Source: Sagittula sp048553715 (lineage in GTDB: Bacteria; Pseudomonadota; Alphaproteobacteria; Rhodobacterales; Rhodobacteraceae). Taken from it: DNA of 64,000 bases. The notes below the pieces were generated by a model that did not search any database, was not told the DNA's origin, and worked only from the letters and a program-made list of their open reading frames with translations. The stretch spans positions 248,001 through 312,000 of the forward strand of contig NZ_JBLZNC010000002.1 in the NCBI RefSeq assembly GCF_048553715.1, given 5' to 3'. Shown here piece after piece: positions 1-7,989 of this stretch (within the stretch, counting starts at the first letter, position 1; every line of letters begins with the position of its first letter). The position numbers were made by a program, and so were the translations under genes.

Positions 1-334
1 ACACCGACGCAACACCAGAGGCGAACATGCCCCCGATCTGGTTGGACACAGGCTTCACCGCCGCTTTCCACGCCGTGTCGACCATTGACTGCGCCACACT
101 GCGCAAACTGTCCGACAGCCTGTCGCCGTCCATCACCACCCCGTCGATGGCACGCGCCACACCGCGCGACATTGACGTCTCCAACCGTGCCGCACTTTGC
201 CCCGTGGCAGAGAACGTGGTGTTGATCCGCCGCATCTCCGCATCAAAGGCCTGCGCCATCGACGATGCGCCACTTAGCGAACGCTCCAGATGCTCTGCCG
301 CATCCCCCAGCGTCTCGATCTCGATATCGCTCAT
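1..334 (-). CDS. GTA tail tape measure protein, partial (gp11-like)
   Basis: This is the N-terminal 111 codons of a tail tape measure protein. The gene continues beyond the left edge of the window. It starts MSDIEIETLGDAAEHLERSL and stays open to base 1. The visible part is helical and polar, followed by a stretch ending in NQIGGMFASG, as in the short tape measure proteins of Rhodobacter-type gene transfer agents. The product should set tail length inside the tail tube. Its ATG overlaps the stop of the preceding tail chaperone gene as ATGA, which indicates translational coupling. The assignment rests mainly on position, directly after two tail chaperone-like genes, and on the N-terminal sequence. 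Confidence 0.82.
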   Translation of the reverse strand, partial: MSDIEIETLGDAAEHLERSLSGASSMAQAFDAEMRRINTTFSATGQSAARLETSMSRGVARAIDGVVMDGDRLSDSLRSVAQSMVDTAWKAAVKPVSNQIGGMFASGVASV

Positions 335-537
335 GTCTCGTCACTCCTGTCGGGAAAGGCTGCCATCAGTTCACCAAGACGCTGACGGCCCAAGGGGCGC
401 GTGCCTTGGCCATCGCCCAGCATCATCTGGAATTCCGCCGGGGTCATGGCCCAGAACTCGGCCGGCCGCAGACCCAGTCCGCGCATGCCCGCCCGCATCA
501 ACGCAGGCCAGTCAAAACGCCCCTCACCCGTTTTCAT
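331..537 (-). CDS. GTA tail assembly chaperone-like protein (gp10.1-like, rcc01693 family)
   Basis: This 68-residue protein starts MKTGEGRFDWPALMRAG and contains LGLRPAEFWAMTPAEF, the signature of the small phage protein family found between the tail tube and tape measure genes in GTA clusters. It is probably a tail assembly chaperone acting with the upstream gp10-like protein. The frame is open 41 codons further upstream, but that extension lies inside the preceding gene and looks like shadow sequence, so the ATG at 537 is preferred. It overlaps the upstream gene by 14 bases and the tape measure gene by 4 bases. Confidence 0.85.
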   Translation of the reverse strand: MKTGEGRFDWPALMRAGMRGLGLRPAEFWAMTPAEFQMMLGDGQGTRPLGRQRLGELMAAFPDRSDET

Positions 538-856
538 CGACCATCTCCGGCAAGGCAAAGGCCCGCGCCAGCAGAGCCGCCGCCGCCTGTGCTGCGGCCA
601 CCGCACCACCCTTGATGTCTGCGGCCAGCAAATCGTCGCTGGTGCCGGTCCATCCGCCACCCCGCAGCCCCGCCACGATCAGCTTCAACACGTCGCGGGT
701 GCTGAAACTGCCGGTCTCGAACCGTGAAACCAGCGCCACCAAAGACCCGCTGTCCAGCTCCGCCTCAAGCTCGGCCAAGGCCCCCAGCGTCAGCCGCATG
801 ATGTGCGGCCGACCGTCGATCACCAAAGTCACATCCCCCCGCCACGGATTGCCCAT
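524..856 (-). CDS. GTA tail chaperone-like protein (gp10, TAC family)
   Basis: This 110-residue protein contains TLGALAELEAELDSGSLVAL and a C-terminal alanine-rich helix, as in the GTA gp10/phage tail assembly chaperone family. It sits between the major tail protein and the second small chaperone, the usual place of tail chaperone pairs. The ATG at 856 is preferred over the GTG at 859 because a GGTGG motif lies 4 bases upstream of it. The ATG overlaps the previous stop codon by one base (TGATG). The protein is expected to act during virion assembly and not to be part of the finished particle. Confidence 0.82.
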   Translation of the reverse strand: MGNPWRGDVTLVIDGRPHIMRLTLGALAELEAELDSGSLVALVSRFETGSFSTRDVLKLIVAGLRGGGWTGTSDDLLAADIKGGAVAAAQAAAALLARAFALPEMVDENG

Positions 857-1278
857 CACGCCACCGGCTGCGCGGTAAAGGACAGACGGCCAGCCGATGC
901 CATGGCGATCTCGTAGGTCGCCTCGCCGTTGTGGGCGCCCGCGTATTCGATGGATGTCAGCTGAAACGCCCCCTCGACCGTACCGAAATCGGGAATGATC
1001 ACCTGAAAATCAGGGGTCTCTCCATCAAAGAAAATCTGCCGCGCACGTTCGTCTGTATCATCGTCCTTAAAGACACCTGACCCGCTGATGTTGGCGGATT
1101 TGACACCGGCACCGGCCAGCAGTTCACGCCATCCGCCTTGGCTCTCCAAGGTAGTCACATCCACGCTTTCAGCGTTGAAACTGACACGCGTTGCGCGCAG
1201 CCCTGCCATCGTCACAAAGACACCGTCGCCGGTCATGTCGACCTTGACCAGCAGGTCCTTACCGTTCTGAGCAGCCAT
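856..1278 (-). CDS. GTA major tail (tube) protein (gp9, TP901-1 family)
   Basis: This 140-residue protein is the tail tube subunit. It opens MAAQNGKDLLVKVD and has the FNAESVDVTTLES segment and the late GAFQLTSIEY strand typical of TP901-1-like major tail proteins, with a length usual for the family. The ATG at 1278 has no competing upstream start. A 45-base gap separates it from the gp8-like gene and holds no obvious hairpin. The tube forms around the tape measure protein encoded downstream. Confidence 0.9.
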   Translation of the reverse strand: MAAQNGKDLLVKVDMTGDGVFVTMAGLRATRVSFNAESVDVTTLESQGGWRELLAGAGVKSANISGSGVFKDDDTDERARQIFFDGETPDFQVIIPDFGTVEGAFQLTSIEYAGAHNGEATYEIAMASAGRLSFTAQPVA

Positions 1279-1323
1279 CGTTTACACTCCGTCCTAGTTG
1301 TTCAGGTTAGTTTGGCGCGCCGC

Positions 1324-1740
1324 TCAGGGCGCGACCGTGTCCTCGGTGCGCGCACGGAACACCAAATCGATGCGCCGACGCCCGTCTGCATCATGCCGCG
1401 CCACTGCTTTGCGGAACCAAAGCCCGACCAAAGCACCGCGCGACAAAGGAAAATCCTCGCCGTGCAGCGCATCGGTGATCGCGCCGGCGGCCTCTTTTGC
1501 AGGTAGAAAACCCGCGGTGTCGGCGATGACCGAGACTGTGAAATCATGGCGCGCGCCATCGCCGGTGCTGTCACCCGCATCGCTGACCTTTTCGGGGCCA
1601 AGCGCGACATACACCGGGGGCAAAGTGCCCGGAGGCGGACAGTCATAAACCGCATCGCCGATCAGCGCCGACAGCGTCGCATCAGATTGCAGGCGCCCGA
1701 AAACCGCCGTCTGCAAGGCCGCAGAAACCGCATAGGTCAT
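1324..1740 (-). CDS. GTA tail terminator-like protein (gp8, DUF3168)
   Basis: This 138-residue DUF3168 protein starts MTYAVSAALQTAVFGRL and contains PPVYVALGPEKVSDAGD, typical of phage tail terminator or completion proteins. In the R. capsulatus GTA order the equivalent gene is g8. Extension to an upstream start would add ten residues that overlap the previous gene, so the ATG at 1740, overlapping the upstream stop by 4 bases, is preferred. The product should cap the tail tube at the head-proximal end. Confidence 0.87.
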   Translation of the reverse strand: MTYAVSAALQTAVFGRLQSDATLSALIGDAVYDCPPPGTLPPVYVALGPEKVSDAGDSTGDGARHDFTVSVIADTAGFLPAKEAAGAITDALHGEDFPLSRGALVGLWFRKAVARHDADGRRRIDLVFRARTEDTVAP

Positions 1741-2093
1741 GGTGCCACCTCCTCGGTGCAGGCGCATTTCAGATACATGCCGCGCGGGGGCTCATCGCTG
1801 ACCGCCTCGATGGACAACCGGCGCCCGGCCCACAAAAACCGCTGACCTATGCGGGGGCGCGCGGTGCTGTCGTCTGCTGCCCCACGCACCCAGACGAAGT
1901 AGCCGTTGCGGGCAACCGCCCCTGCCGCACCAGACGCCTGGCGCCCTGTGCGTGGCGAGACCTCGGCCCACAGCGTGCCCAGCGCCTGCCAGGTTTCGAC
2001 ACAGCCGCCCGCACCATCCGGGACGGGCTCCACAGTCTCCAGCACCAGCCGCTGATCCAGCCTGCGGGTCCGAGAGCTTACCCACCCGCTCAT
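1737..2093 (-). CDS. GTA head-tail adaptor / head closure protein (gp7)
   Basis: This 118-residue protein resembles the SPP1 gp16-like head-tail joining family. It shows the characteristic LVLETVEPVPDGAGG, ETWQALGTLWAEVSPRTGRQ and late IGQRFLWAGRRLSIEAVSD segments. It should close the portal after DNA packaging and connect head to tail. The ATG at 2093 overlaps the upstream gp6-like stop by 4 bases, and its own stop overlaps the gp8-like start, so gp6, gp7 and gp8 form a tightly coupled translation unit. Confidence 0.88.
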   Translation of the reverse strand: MSGWVSSRTRRLDQRLVLETVEPVPDGAGGCVETWQALGTLWAEVSPRTGRQASGAAGAVARNGYFVWVRGAADDSTARPRIGQRFLWAGRRLSIEAVSDEPPRGMYLKCACTEEVAP

Positions 2094-2680
2094 GCGCCCA
2101 GTCCCACACGGACCGGACGGTAGGGCGCAATCAGGCTCGTGACGCCAAACGGCATACAGCCCTGTCCCAGCGCCGTCTCATCGCGATATTCGTAGTAATG
2201 CGCCGCCAACAGCAAAACCGCCTGTTTCAGATCGTCGGGCACATCGTCAAAGCTCGGGCCAAATCCGGCCTGAAACCGGATCTCTACCGACCCGTTTTGC
2301 GGCACCGTCGGCAACAGCGCCATGGCCCGCAGCTTCGGCGCAAACCCGTCCTTCACCAACCGGTAGCTTTCGGGCGCTACGGTATCTGCAACGCCAAAAC
2401 CGTCGATCACAGTCACATCGGTAATCGATTGCACCGGAGCGATGGGCAGCCTGTGCACTGCCGGATCCTGCCAGTGCTCGAATGTCAGGACAAAATCGCG
2501 CTGGATCAGTGCCCGCGAGGTCCGCGCCTCAATCGCTGCCAATGCGGCCCGCAGAAACGACACCAGCACCGCGTCTTGCAGATCGGTTTCCGAAAAGCCA
2601 CTGCCGAGCCGCAGATGCGTCTTTAACGCATCCACCGGAAGCGCGGCCTCCGCCACCTGAGTTTCTTCCACCAACATCAT
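2090..2680 (-). CDS. GTA head-tail connector protein (gp6)
   Basis: This 196-residue protein is the adaptor that binds beneath the portal. It contains HLRLGSGFSETDLQDAVLV near the N terminus and a long middle region with YRLVKDGFAPKLRA, matching the phage gp6-like connector family. The reading frame extends 46 codons upstream, but the extension is arginine- and glycine-rich translation of a GC-rich intergenic element. The ATG at 2680 has a strong GGAGAAG ribosome-binding site. A 164-base gap separates it from the capsid gene, unusually long for this operon. Confidence 0.87.
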   Translation of the reverse strand: MMLVEETQVAEAALPVDALKTHLRLGSGFSETDLQDAVLVSFLRAALAAIEARTSRALIQRDFVLTFEHWQDPAVHRLPIAPVQSITDVTVIDGFGVADTVAPESYRLVKDGFAPKLRAMALLPTVPQNGSVEIRFQAGFGPSFDDVPDDLKQAVLLLAAHYYEYRDETALGQGCMPFGVTSLIAPYRPVRVGLGA

Positions 2681-2844
2681 GTTTCTTCTCCGAAATACTC
2701 GGCCGCCGCTTTGTCGGCAGGCACCCCATCTGCGATCGCCGGGCGCGCGCCGCCCGAGCCGCTCGGGCGGAGGGGAAGCTGGACAACCCGAGGACGCGCG
2801 CCCTTCGAAGGGCAGCACACGCCGCCCTCCGACCGGACCTGCGA
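2681..2844 (-). other. GC-rich intergenic element between GTA capsid and connector genes, with hairpin
   Basis: No coding function is seen in this 164-base gap. It holds a perfect hairpin at 2751-2769 with arms CGCCCGAG and CTCGGGCG around a 3-base loop. It ends, in the sense of the minus strand, with GAGTATTTCGGAGAAGAAAC just before the connector start. That end resembles the GAGGTATTTT...AAGAAAAAG end of the repeat at 10755-10808, so it may be a diverged member of the same family. It supplies the ribosome-binding site of the connector gene. There is no run of T after the hairpin, so it is not a classical terminator. Confidence 0.55.
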
Positions 2845-4026
2845 TTACGACGTCGCGCAGCGCAGAAGCTTGATCGCCGCATAGTCGCTGACGCCACCGC
2901 CCACACGCTTGGACGCGTAGAACAGCACATGCGGTTTCGCCGAGAAGGGATCACGCAGTACGCGGATGTCGGGGCGTTCGGCAATGGTGTAGCCGGCACC
3001 GAAATCACCAAAGGCGATGGGGTGCTCGTCGGCGCCGATGTCGGGCATGTCCTCTGCGATCAGCACCTTGTAGCCCAGCAGGCGGGCAGGCTCTGCTGCG
3101 GCCAGACCGTCCGCCCACAAATGGCGGCCGTCGTTGTCCTTCAGCTTGCGCAAGGCACCGGCGGTCTTGGAGTTCATGACGAAGGTGCCGTTGGGGCGGT
3201 AGCGGCTGTCCAATGCATAGACCAGATCGACCAGCGCATCCGCGTCATCGATGTCCGAGGCAGACCCGGATGCCACATAGCCAAGCGATCCCCACGACCA
3301 GTTCGCATTTGCCACGATGGTATTGGTCAAAAGACCCGTGGGCTTGTCCACACCGTCACCGCTGACAAAAGCCTGCGCCTCTGCACGGATGAACTTGTCG
3401 GAAATCCGGCCAGCCAGCCAGCTTTCCACATCAAAGGCGGAATCGTCGAGCAGGCGCTGCGACACCTTCGGCATGGCGTTTAACTCGAACAGCGGGATCG
3501 AGATACGCTCGATCGTCGGGGTCGCGGTTTCAGCAGCCGTCGCAGTCTCGGATGCCCACCCCGCACCGGTATCGTTGCGGTCAATCAGCACGTCAAAAGC
3601 CGATGCCTCCACATTGACCACGTTGGAAATGGCACGGATGGACACAAGGCTTTCCAGCTTCGACTTGATGATCTCGGCGGTTGCGGGATCGACCAGATAG
3701 CCGCCATCGGCATTCACCGCTGTCGACATTGCCTTGCCTTCCAGCTCGATGCCGCGCAGGCCATCGTCGTCACCGGAGCGCAGATAGGCGTCAAACGCCT
3801 TCTGGTGGGGGGCTTCGACCTCGGTGCGGGTCGAAAGTGCGGGGCGTTTCGCCAGCGCGGTCTTGTGATCAAGCATGGTCAGTCGCTCTTCCTGTTTTGC
3901 AAGCTTCTCTTCCAGATTGGCCGTCAGGGCCTTGTAGTCCCCGATCAGTCCCGCCATCGCGGCACTCACCCGGGCGACCGGAGACACATCTTCCCCGGTC
4001 CGAGACTTGGTCTCGGTTTTGCTCAT
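2845..4026 (-). CDS. GTA major capsid protein (gp5, HK97 fold)
   Basis: This 393-residue HK97-type major capsid protein has an N-terminal delta region of about 100 residues that is helical (LTANLEEKLAKQEERLTMLD), then GKAMSTAVNADGGYLVDPAT, the conserved start of the mature capsid domain. Later blocks such as GFGDFGAGYTIAERPDIRVL-like sequence near the C terminus are typical. The delta region is probably removed by the protease encoded upstream. The ATG at 4026 (MSKTETK) is chosen. A 12-residue upstream extension lacks conservation and a ribosome-binding site. Confidence 0.94.
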   Translation of the reverse strand: MSKTETKSRTGEDVSPVARVSAAMAGLIGDYKALTANLEEKLAKQEERLTMLDHKTALAKRPALSTRTEVEAPHQKAFDAYLRSGDDDGLRGIELEGKAMSTAVNADGGYLVDPATAEIIKSKLESLVSIRAISNVVNVEASAFDVLIDRNDTGAGWASETATAAETATPTIERISIPLFELNAMPKVSQRLLDDSAFDVESWLAGRISDKFIRAEAQAFVSGDGVDKPTGLLTNTIVANANWSWGSLGYVASGSASDIDDADALVDLVYALDSRYRPNGTFVMNSKTAGALRKLKDNDGRHLWADGLAAAEPARLLGYKVLIAEDMPDIGADEHPIAFGDFGAGYTIAERPDIRVLRDPFSAKPHVLFYASKRVGGGVSDYAAIKLLRCATS

Positions 4027-4092
4027 CGCGGTATCCTTGTGTTGCCGCCCTGCGCCGCGCACGGTCTCAGGCGGGATGATGCGTGGCGCGCG

Positions 4093-4638
4093 TCAGTCGC
4101 CCGCCAGGTTCCGGCGCAGCCCTTCAAGGGTCTGTGCCAACTCACGCAAAGCCGCGTCACCCTCGGGGTCATCCCCCTTGGCCGCCACCCGCGCACTGGG
4201 CAGCATCGGAAAGGTCACCAGCGACACCTCCCAAAGCTCCAGTTCCGCCAAGAGCCGCTGGCCCTTGTCATTCTTTGTCGATTTCACGGTCCGATAGCCA
4301 ATCGACAGACCGTCTATGGCACCGGCTTCGATCAAGGCCGCAGCCTCCCGGCCCTTTGCGACACTGTCCAGAAGACGGCCCTTGACGTACAGGCCCCGTT
4401 CGTCTTCGCGGACCTCGTCCCAAATGCCGATGGGCTGGGCCGGATCATGCTGCCACAGCATTTTCACTGCACGGCCTTCCCCTGTCAGCCGCTTCAGCGA
4501 CCGCGCATAGGCCCCCTTGGCCACCACGTCACCGCCCTGATCGCATGCCCCGAACAACGAGGCGTAGCCCTCGATCTTCATGCCTTCGACCGTGACCGCC
4601 TGTTCATCGAACCGGCAGAACTTATGTTCCAGATCCAT
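4093..4638 (-). CDS. GTA prohead protease (gp4, HK97 / S78 family)
   Basis: This 181-residue S78 prohead protease has the expected IEGYASLFGACDQGGDVVAKGAY-type N-terminal block, written here in part. It also has the likely catalytic histidine in LWQHDPAQPIG and the likely catalytic serine in IDGLSIGY. It should cleave the capsid delta domain and itself during head maturation. It lies directly upstream of the capsid gene, as in HK97-like phages and all described Rhodobacterales GTAs. The ATG at 4638 is the only sensible start. Confidence 0.93.
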   Translation of the reverse strand: MDLEHKFCRFDEQAVTVEGMKIEGYASLFGACDQGGDVVAKGAYARSLKRLTGEGRAVKMLWQHDPAQPIGIWDEVREDERGLYVKGRLLDSVAKGREAAALIEAGAIDGLSIGYRTVKSTKNDKGQRLLAELELWEVSLVTFPMLPSARVAAKGDDPEGDAALRELAQTLEGLRRNLAGD

Positions 4639-4662
4639 CTGTTTTCTCCTATCCAGAGCCGC

Positions 4663-4890
4663 TCAGGGAGCCACGCTCAGAAACCCTTCAAAGGCTTGCG
4701 CAAGGATCGCCCCTGCCACCCCGTAGACCGCCAGCCACAGCCGCCGCTCCAATCGCTCCAACAGCGCTTCCATCCGCGCAAACCGGTCGTTGAGCGCCTC
4801 GAACTGCAGCTTCGACACCTTCTCGTGGGCCTCCAGTCGCATCCCCGGTGCACAGGCAAACGGCTCGACCCGGCGGCGCATTTCAGTCAC
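4663..4890 (-). CDS. GTA head formation protein (gp3.5-like, rcc01685 family)
   Basis: This small protein of 75 residues contains LQFEALNDRFARMEALLERL followed by RRLWLAVYGVAGAILAQAF. It is therefore a coiled-coil segment followed by one hydrophobic, probably membrane-seeking helix. The position between portal and protease and the length match g3.5 of the R. capsulatus GTA. A GTG start at 4890 has GAGG six bases upstream. An ATG at 4881 would shorten the protein by three residues and is also possible. With the GTG start it overlaps the portal stop by 8 bases. Confidence 0.75.
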   Translation of the reverse strand: MTEMRRRVEPFACAPGMRLEAHEKVSKLQFEALNDRFARMEALLERLERRLWLAVYGVAGAILAQAFEGFLSVAP

Positions 4891-6070
4891 CCTCGACCTC
4901 CTGCGCAGGCAGCCCCAGCATCGCCCGCTTCTCTGCGACCGTCAGGAAATCCGCCTCTGCCACGCGGCTCCATTGCGCATCGCGCTCCGCCGCCAAGGCC
5001 GGCACCTGATCAAGATCAGGCGACAGCACCACGTCCTCGCCGGTAAACTCCGAAAGCCAGCGCCCGATCTGGGTGGTGACCTTGGACGCCAGCGGCAGCA
5101 CTGTCTGGCGGTAGAACGCCCGATGCGCCTCGGCATAGTTGGAATAGGTCGCCTCGCCCTGGATCCCCAGCAGCATCGGCGGCACACCAAAGGCCACGGC
5201 GATCTCGCGCGCCGCCGCTTCCTTTGTCTTCTGGAACTCCATATCGCTGGGCGAGAAGCCCATCGGCTTCCAGTCAAGGCCCCCTTCCAGCAGCATCGGA
5301 CGGCCCGCATTGCGCGCGCCCTGATGGTGGGCCTCCATCTCGGCGGTCAGCCGGTCGTATTGCTCAGGGGTCAGATGCCCCTGCCCCTCGGCCCCTTTCC
5401 ACACGATCGCCCCCGACGGTCGCGCAGCATTGTCGAGCAACCCCTTGGACCAGCGCGAGGCCGAATTGTGCACGTCGACCGCCTGCGCCGCCGCTTGCAG
5501 CGGAGACAATCCGTAGTGGTCGTCCTGCGGGTGAAAGGTCTTGATATGCAGCACCGGCGACACCGGCCCTGTCACGTTGAACCGATGCTTGCGCCCCGCC
5601 ACCTCGTAGACATAGGCCACCGGCCAGCCATCCGGCCCCGGCACGACGCTCATCCGGTCGGACCGCAACACATGCAGCTCGAACGGGACACCCTGATCGC
5701 CTGCCACGGCCTCGACATAGCCGTCACCAGACAGCAACAGCTGTCCGTAAAGCGCCTCCAGCAGCTCGGCACGGCCCTGCGCAGGATTGGGGGCGGTGAC
5801 CAGCTTCAAAATGGGGTGGTCAGCGTAGCGTGCCTGCTGGTCCTGCAAGATCAACGGCAAGGCGGCCGCGGCCTCTGCAATCAGTTTCACCGCGCGAAAG
5901 CCCACCGGATTTCCTGCAAAGGCCTGACGGGTCAATGACACCGTGTCCCGCGGGCTCCACGCCACACGTCCGCCGGACATATGCGCAACCACACGCCCCG
6001 TGGCCGAGGCCTTCACCTCCGGCACCGCCGAAGCCCGCGCATCGGATCGCCGCAGAAAATCGAAAACCAT
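4883..6070 (-). CDS. GTA portal protein (gp3, HK97 family)
   Basis: This 395-residue portal protein has the family blocks ARSPRDTVSLTRQAF-like near residue 40, AGNPVGFRAVKLIAEAAA, and DDHYGLSPLQAAAQAVDVHN. It also has VPPMLLGIQGEATYSNYAEA near the C terminus, the hallmark of HK97-like portals. Twelve copies should form the DNA channel at the packaging vertex and bind the large terminase. It is separated from the terminase gene by 166 bases that hold a plus-strand terminator structure. The length is typical of GTA portals. Confidence 0.94.
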   Translation of the reverse strand: MVFDFLRRSDARASAVPEVKASATGRVVAHMSGGRVAWSPRDTVSLTRQAFAGNPVGFRAVKLIAEAAAALPLILQDQQARYADHPILKLVTAPNPAQGRAELLEALYGQLLLSGDGYVEAVAGDQGVPFELHVLRSDRMSVVPGPDGWPVAYVYEVAGRKHRFNVTGPVSPVLHIKTFHPQDDHYGLSPLQAAAQAVDVHNSASRWSKGLLDNAARPSGAIVWKGAEGQGHLTPEQYDRLTAEMEAHHQGARNAGRPMLLEGGLDWKPMGFSPSDMEFQKTKEAAAREIAVAFGVPPMLLGIQGEATYSNYAEAHRAFYRQTVLPLASKVTTQIGRWLSEFTGEDVVLSPDLDQVPALAAERDAQWSRVAEADFLTVAEKRAMLGLPAQEVEGD

Positions 6071-6175
6071 GCTGTTGCTCCTTATCCCTCCGGCCCCATC
6101 GCCGCCGTCTTGCCGCAGGACACGACCCCGTGTTTACCTGCGCTTCGATGACACCCTATGAACCGTTCGTTAATT

Positions 6176-6217
6176 GCCGGTAGGACCACCGTACGCTGCA
6201 CCCTACCGGCTTTTTTT
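6176..6217 (+). terminator. Plus-strand intrinsic terminator inside the GTA operon (opposes it)
   Basis: A 9-bp perfect stem, GCCGGTAGG at 6176-6184 and CCTACCGGC at 6202-6210, encloses a 17-base loop. On the plus strand it is followed by seven T at 6211-6217. On the minus strand, the direction of the GTA genes, there is no U run after the stem. The structure therefore reads as a terminator for antisense transcription and as a plain hairpin in the GTA mRNA between the terminase and portal genes. Confidence 0.7.
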
Positions 6218-6236
6218 CCGATACGTTTCAGGGGCT

Positions 6237-7577
6237 TCACACCAAACGCATCTGCGGCTGCATCGGCGCGGGCGCGGACACATCCATCAATTCGCCCAAG
6301 GCCCAGACCAGCGCATCGACACGGTCAGGACTGCCCGCCCCTTCAAAGCCCAAGGGCGTCATAAGACACATCTGCGCTTCCAGCTCGTCCAAACCCTGCG
6401 CGTGGCGCACCCGCCCTTGTTCGTACAAGGCCGCAACCGGCTCGGCGCGCACCGCCTTGCCATCGCGCGCGTGGACCCGTTTGACCGGCAGCAAGGGATC
6501 AACCTGCCGCAGTACCGTCTCGACCATCGCGCCGCCCTGATTGACCTCGGCCACAACACGGTCCGCCTGCCAGCGTCGCGCGGCTCCAACCGCAACCTCG
6601 GCCCAGCCAAGGGGCGACAACCCCCGAACGCTCGCATCTTCCAGCACCACGGCGGATCGTGTTCCATCCGGTTGGCGTCTGACCCCTGCCACAATAATCC
6701 CGCAGGCATCAGACCGCTTGCCATCCCCCGCAGGCGGATCAACCGCAACGACAATGCGGTCAAACCCATCCACCGCCCCTGCGCGCAAATCGTCAAGCAT
6801 AGCGCGTGTCCACAGTGCCCCGTCCACCTGTTCCAGCAACACGCCGTCCAGTTCCTGACGGCCCAGCGCCGTGCCCGCATATCGCGCCCGCACCTCCGCC
6901 AGAAAGCTCTCTGCCAGATAGGCCGCGTTGGCGTCTGTCGGCGCACGGGTGACAGCCGTGGACGGGAGTTCCAAAAGATCCTTCAGCACCTCCACATTGC
7001 GCGGCGTGGTTGTGACACAGACGCGCGGATGCGCCCCCAGCCGCAAACCGAACTGCAACATATCCCATGTGTCGCGCGCCTTTTTCCACTTGGCCAACTC
7101 GTCCACCCAAGCCGCATCGAATTGCGGCCCGCGCAGCGCTTCCGGCTCGCTCGCGGAATAGACCATCGCCTCCGCACCATTGGGCCAGACCAGACACCGC
7201 CGGGTGGCTTTCCATTCCGGGCGGCGGTCGGGCGGCGAACAGGCCATGATCCCGCTGTCGCCCATCACCATAACCTCGCGCGCCTGATCAAAGGTCTCGC
7301 CGATGATTGCCACCCGCCTGCACCGGCCCTGCGACAGGGGCAGCGGCCCCTCGACCTGCGCGCGCACCCATTCGGCTCCGGCGCGCGTTTTGCCAGCACC
7401 GCGACCGCCCAGAATGACCCAGGATCGCCAATCCCCCTCGGGCGGCAATTGATGGGGATGGGCCCAGAATTCGAACAAAAAGGGGAGCGCTAGGCGCCCC
7501 CCTTCCGATAGCCCATCCAGAAATTCAGTCCTGACCGCAGCACTCTGCGAGGCGAGCCAGACGGCACCGGACCTCAT
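6237..7577 (-). CDS. GTA terminase large subunit (gp2)
   Basis: The large terminase packages DNA into the head. The ATPase Walker A is GGRGAGKTRAG, about 55 residues in, and a Walker B-like segment is FDAAWVDELAKW. The C-terminal nuclease has acidic motifs in VVAVDPPAGDG, VVAEVNQGG and PDRVDALVWAL. The ATG at 7577 (MRSGAVWLASQ, 446 residues) is preferred because known GTA terminases begin at this point. The frame is open to an ATG at 7643, which would add 22 residues. Even with the short form the gene overlaps the preceding gp1-like gene by 53 bases in a different frame. Confidence 0.92.
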   Translation of the reverse strand: MRSGAVWLASQSAAVRTEFLDGLSEGGRLALPFLFEFWAHPHQLPPEGDWRSWVILGGRGAGKTRAGAEWVRAQVEGPLPLSQGRCRRVAIIGETFDQAREVMVMGDSGIMACSPPDRRPEWKATRRCLVWPNGAEAMVYSASEPEALRGPQFDAAWVDELAKWKKARDTWDMLQFGLRLGAHPRVCVTTTPRNVEVLKDLLELPSTAVTRAPTDANAAYLAESFLAEVRARYAGTALGRQELDGVLLEQVDGALWTRAMLDDLRAGAVDGFDRIVVAVDPPAGDGKRSDACGIIVAGVRRQPDGTRSAVVLEDASVRGLSPLGWAEVAVGAARRWQADRVVAEVNQGGAMVETVLRQVDPLLPVKRVHARDGKAVRAEPVAALYEQGRVRHAQGLDELEAQMCLMTPLGFEGAGSPDRVDALVWALGELMDVSAPAPMQPQMRLV

Positions 7578-7875
7578 CCCCTGCGGCATCAAGGTCAAGC
7601 CCCCAGCCGCCGATGACACCACTTTCCCTTTGTCTGATTGCATCTAGTTCAGCCTCCGTTTCTCGCAAAGCTTTCAGCCAATAACGCAGGTCCGCGAGCG
7701 CCGCGCCCACGTCCCCTTTCTTTGCCTCTCCGGATCGAATTTTTCCCTGTAGCGCGCGGACATCGCCCGCAAGCTCGCTCAACGTCTGCGCAATCTCTTC
7801 GCGTTGCGCTTCCAGACGCCCGGTTTCACAAACCGGCACCACCAAAACACAGCCTTGTTGTTTTTCGCTGCTCAT
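7525..7875 (-). CDS. GTA small terminase-like protein (gp1)
   Basis: This 116-residue protein opens MSSEKQQGCVLVVPVCETGR and continues with a long predicted coiled coil (LEAQREEIAQTLSELAGDV) and SGEAKKGDVGAALADLRYWL. It is the first gene of the cluster, in the position of g1, which in R. capsulatus encodes a small terminase. The ATG at 7875 is chosen over a frame extension to 7926. Its 3' end overlaps the terminase large subunit by about 50 bases. The identity comes from position and composition. I see no helix-turn-helix that would make it certain. Confidence 0.75.
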   Translation of the reverse strand: MSSEKQQGCVLVVPVCETGRLEAQREEIAQTLSELAGDVRALQGKIRSGEAKKGDVGAALADLRYWLKALRETEAELDAIRQRESGVIGGWGLDLDAAGDEVRCRLARLAECCGQD

Positions 7876-7989
7876 ATGCTCGACACCTTTGTTGCCTGTA
7901 TGGTTGCCCCTCCAACGGGCAGGCATGACAAAAGCCCCACCGGGTCGCCCCGATCAGGCCAGTGCCATAGCTCGTCCAGCATGTCTGAA

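Noticed and set aside
1..7875. Intact prophage
   Set aside because: Gene order and single-copy content match a gene transfer agent. No integrase, repressor, lysis or attachment site is visible next to the cluster. Only a view beyond the left edge could change this.
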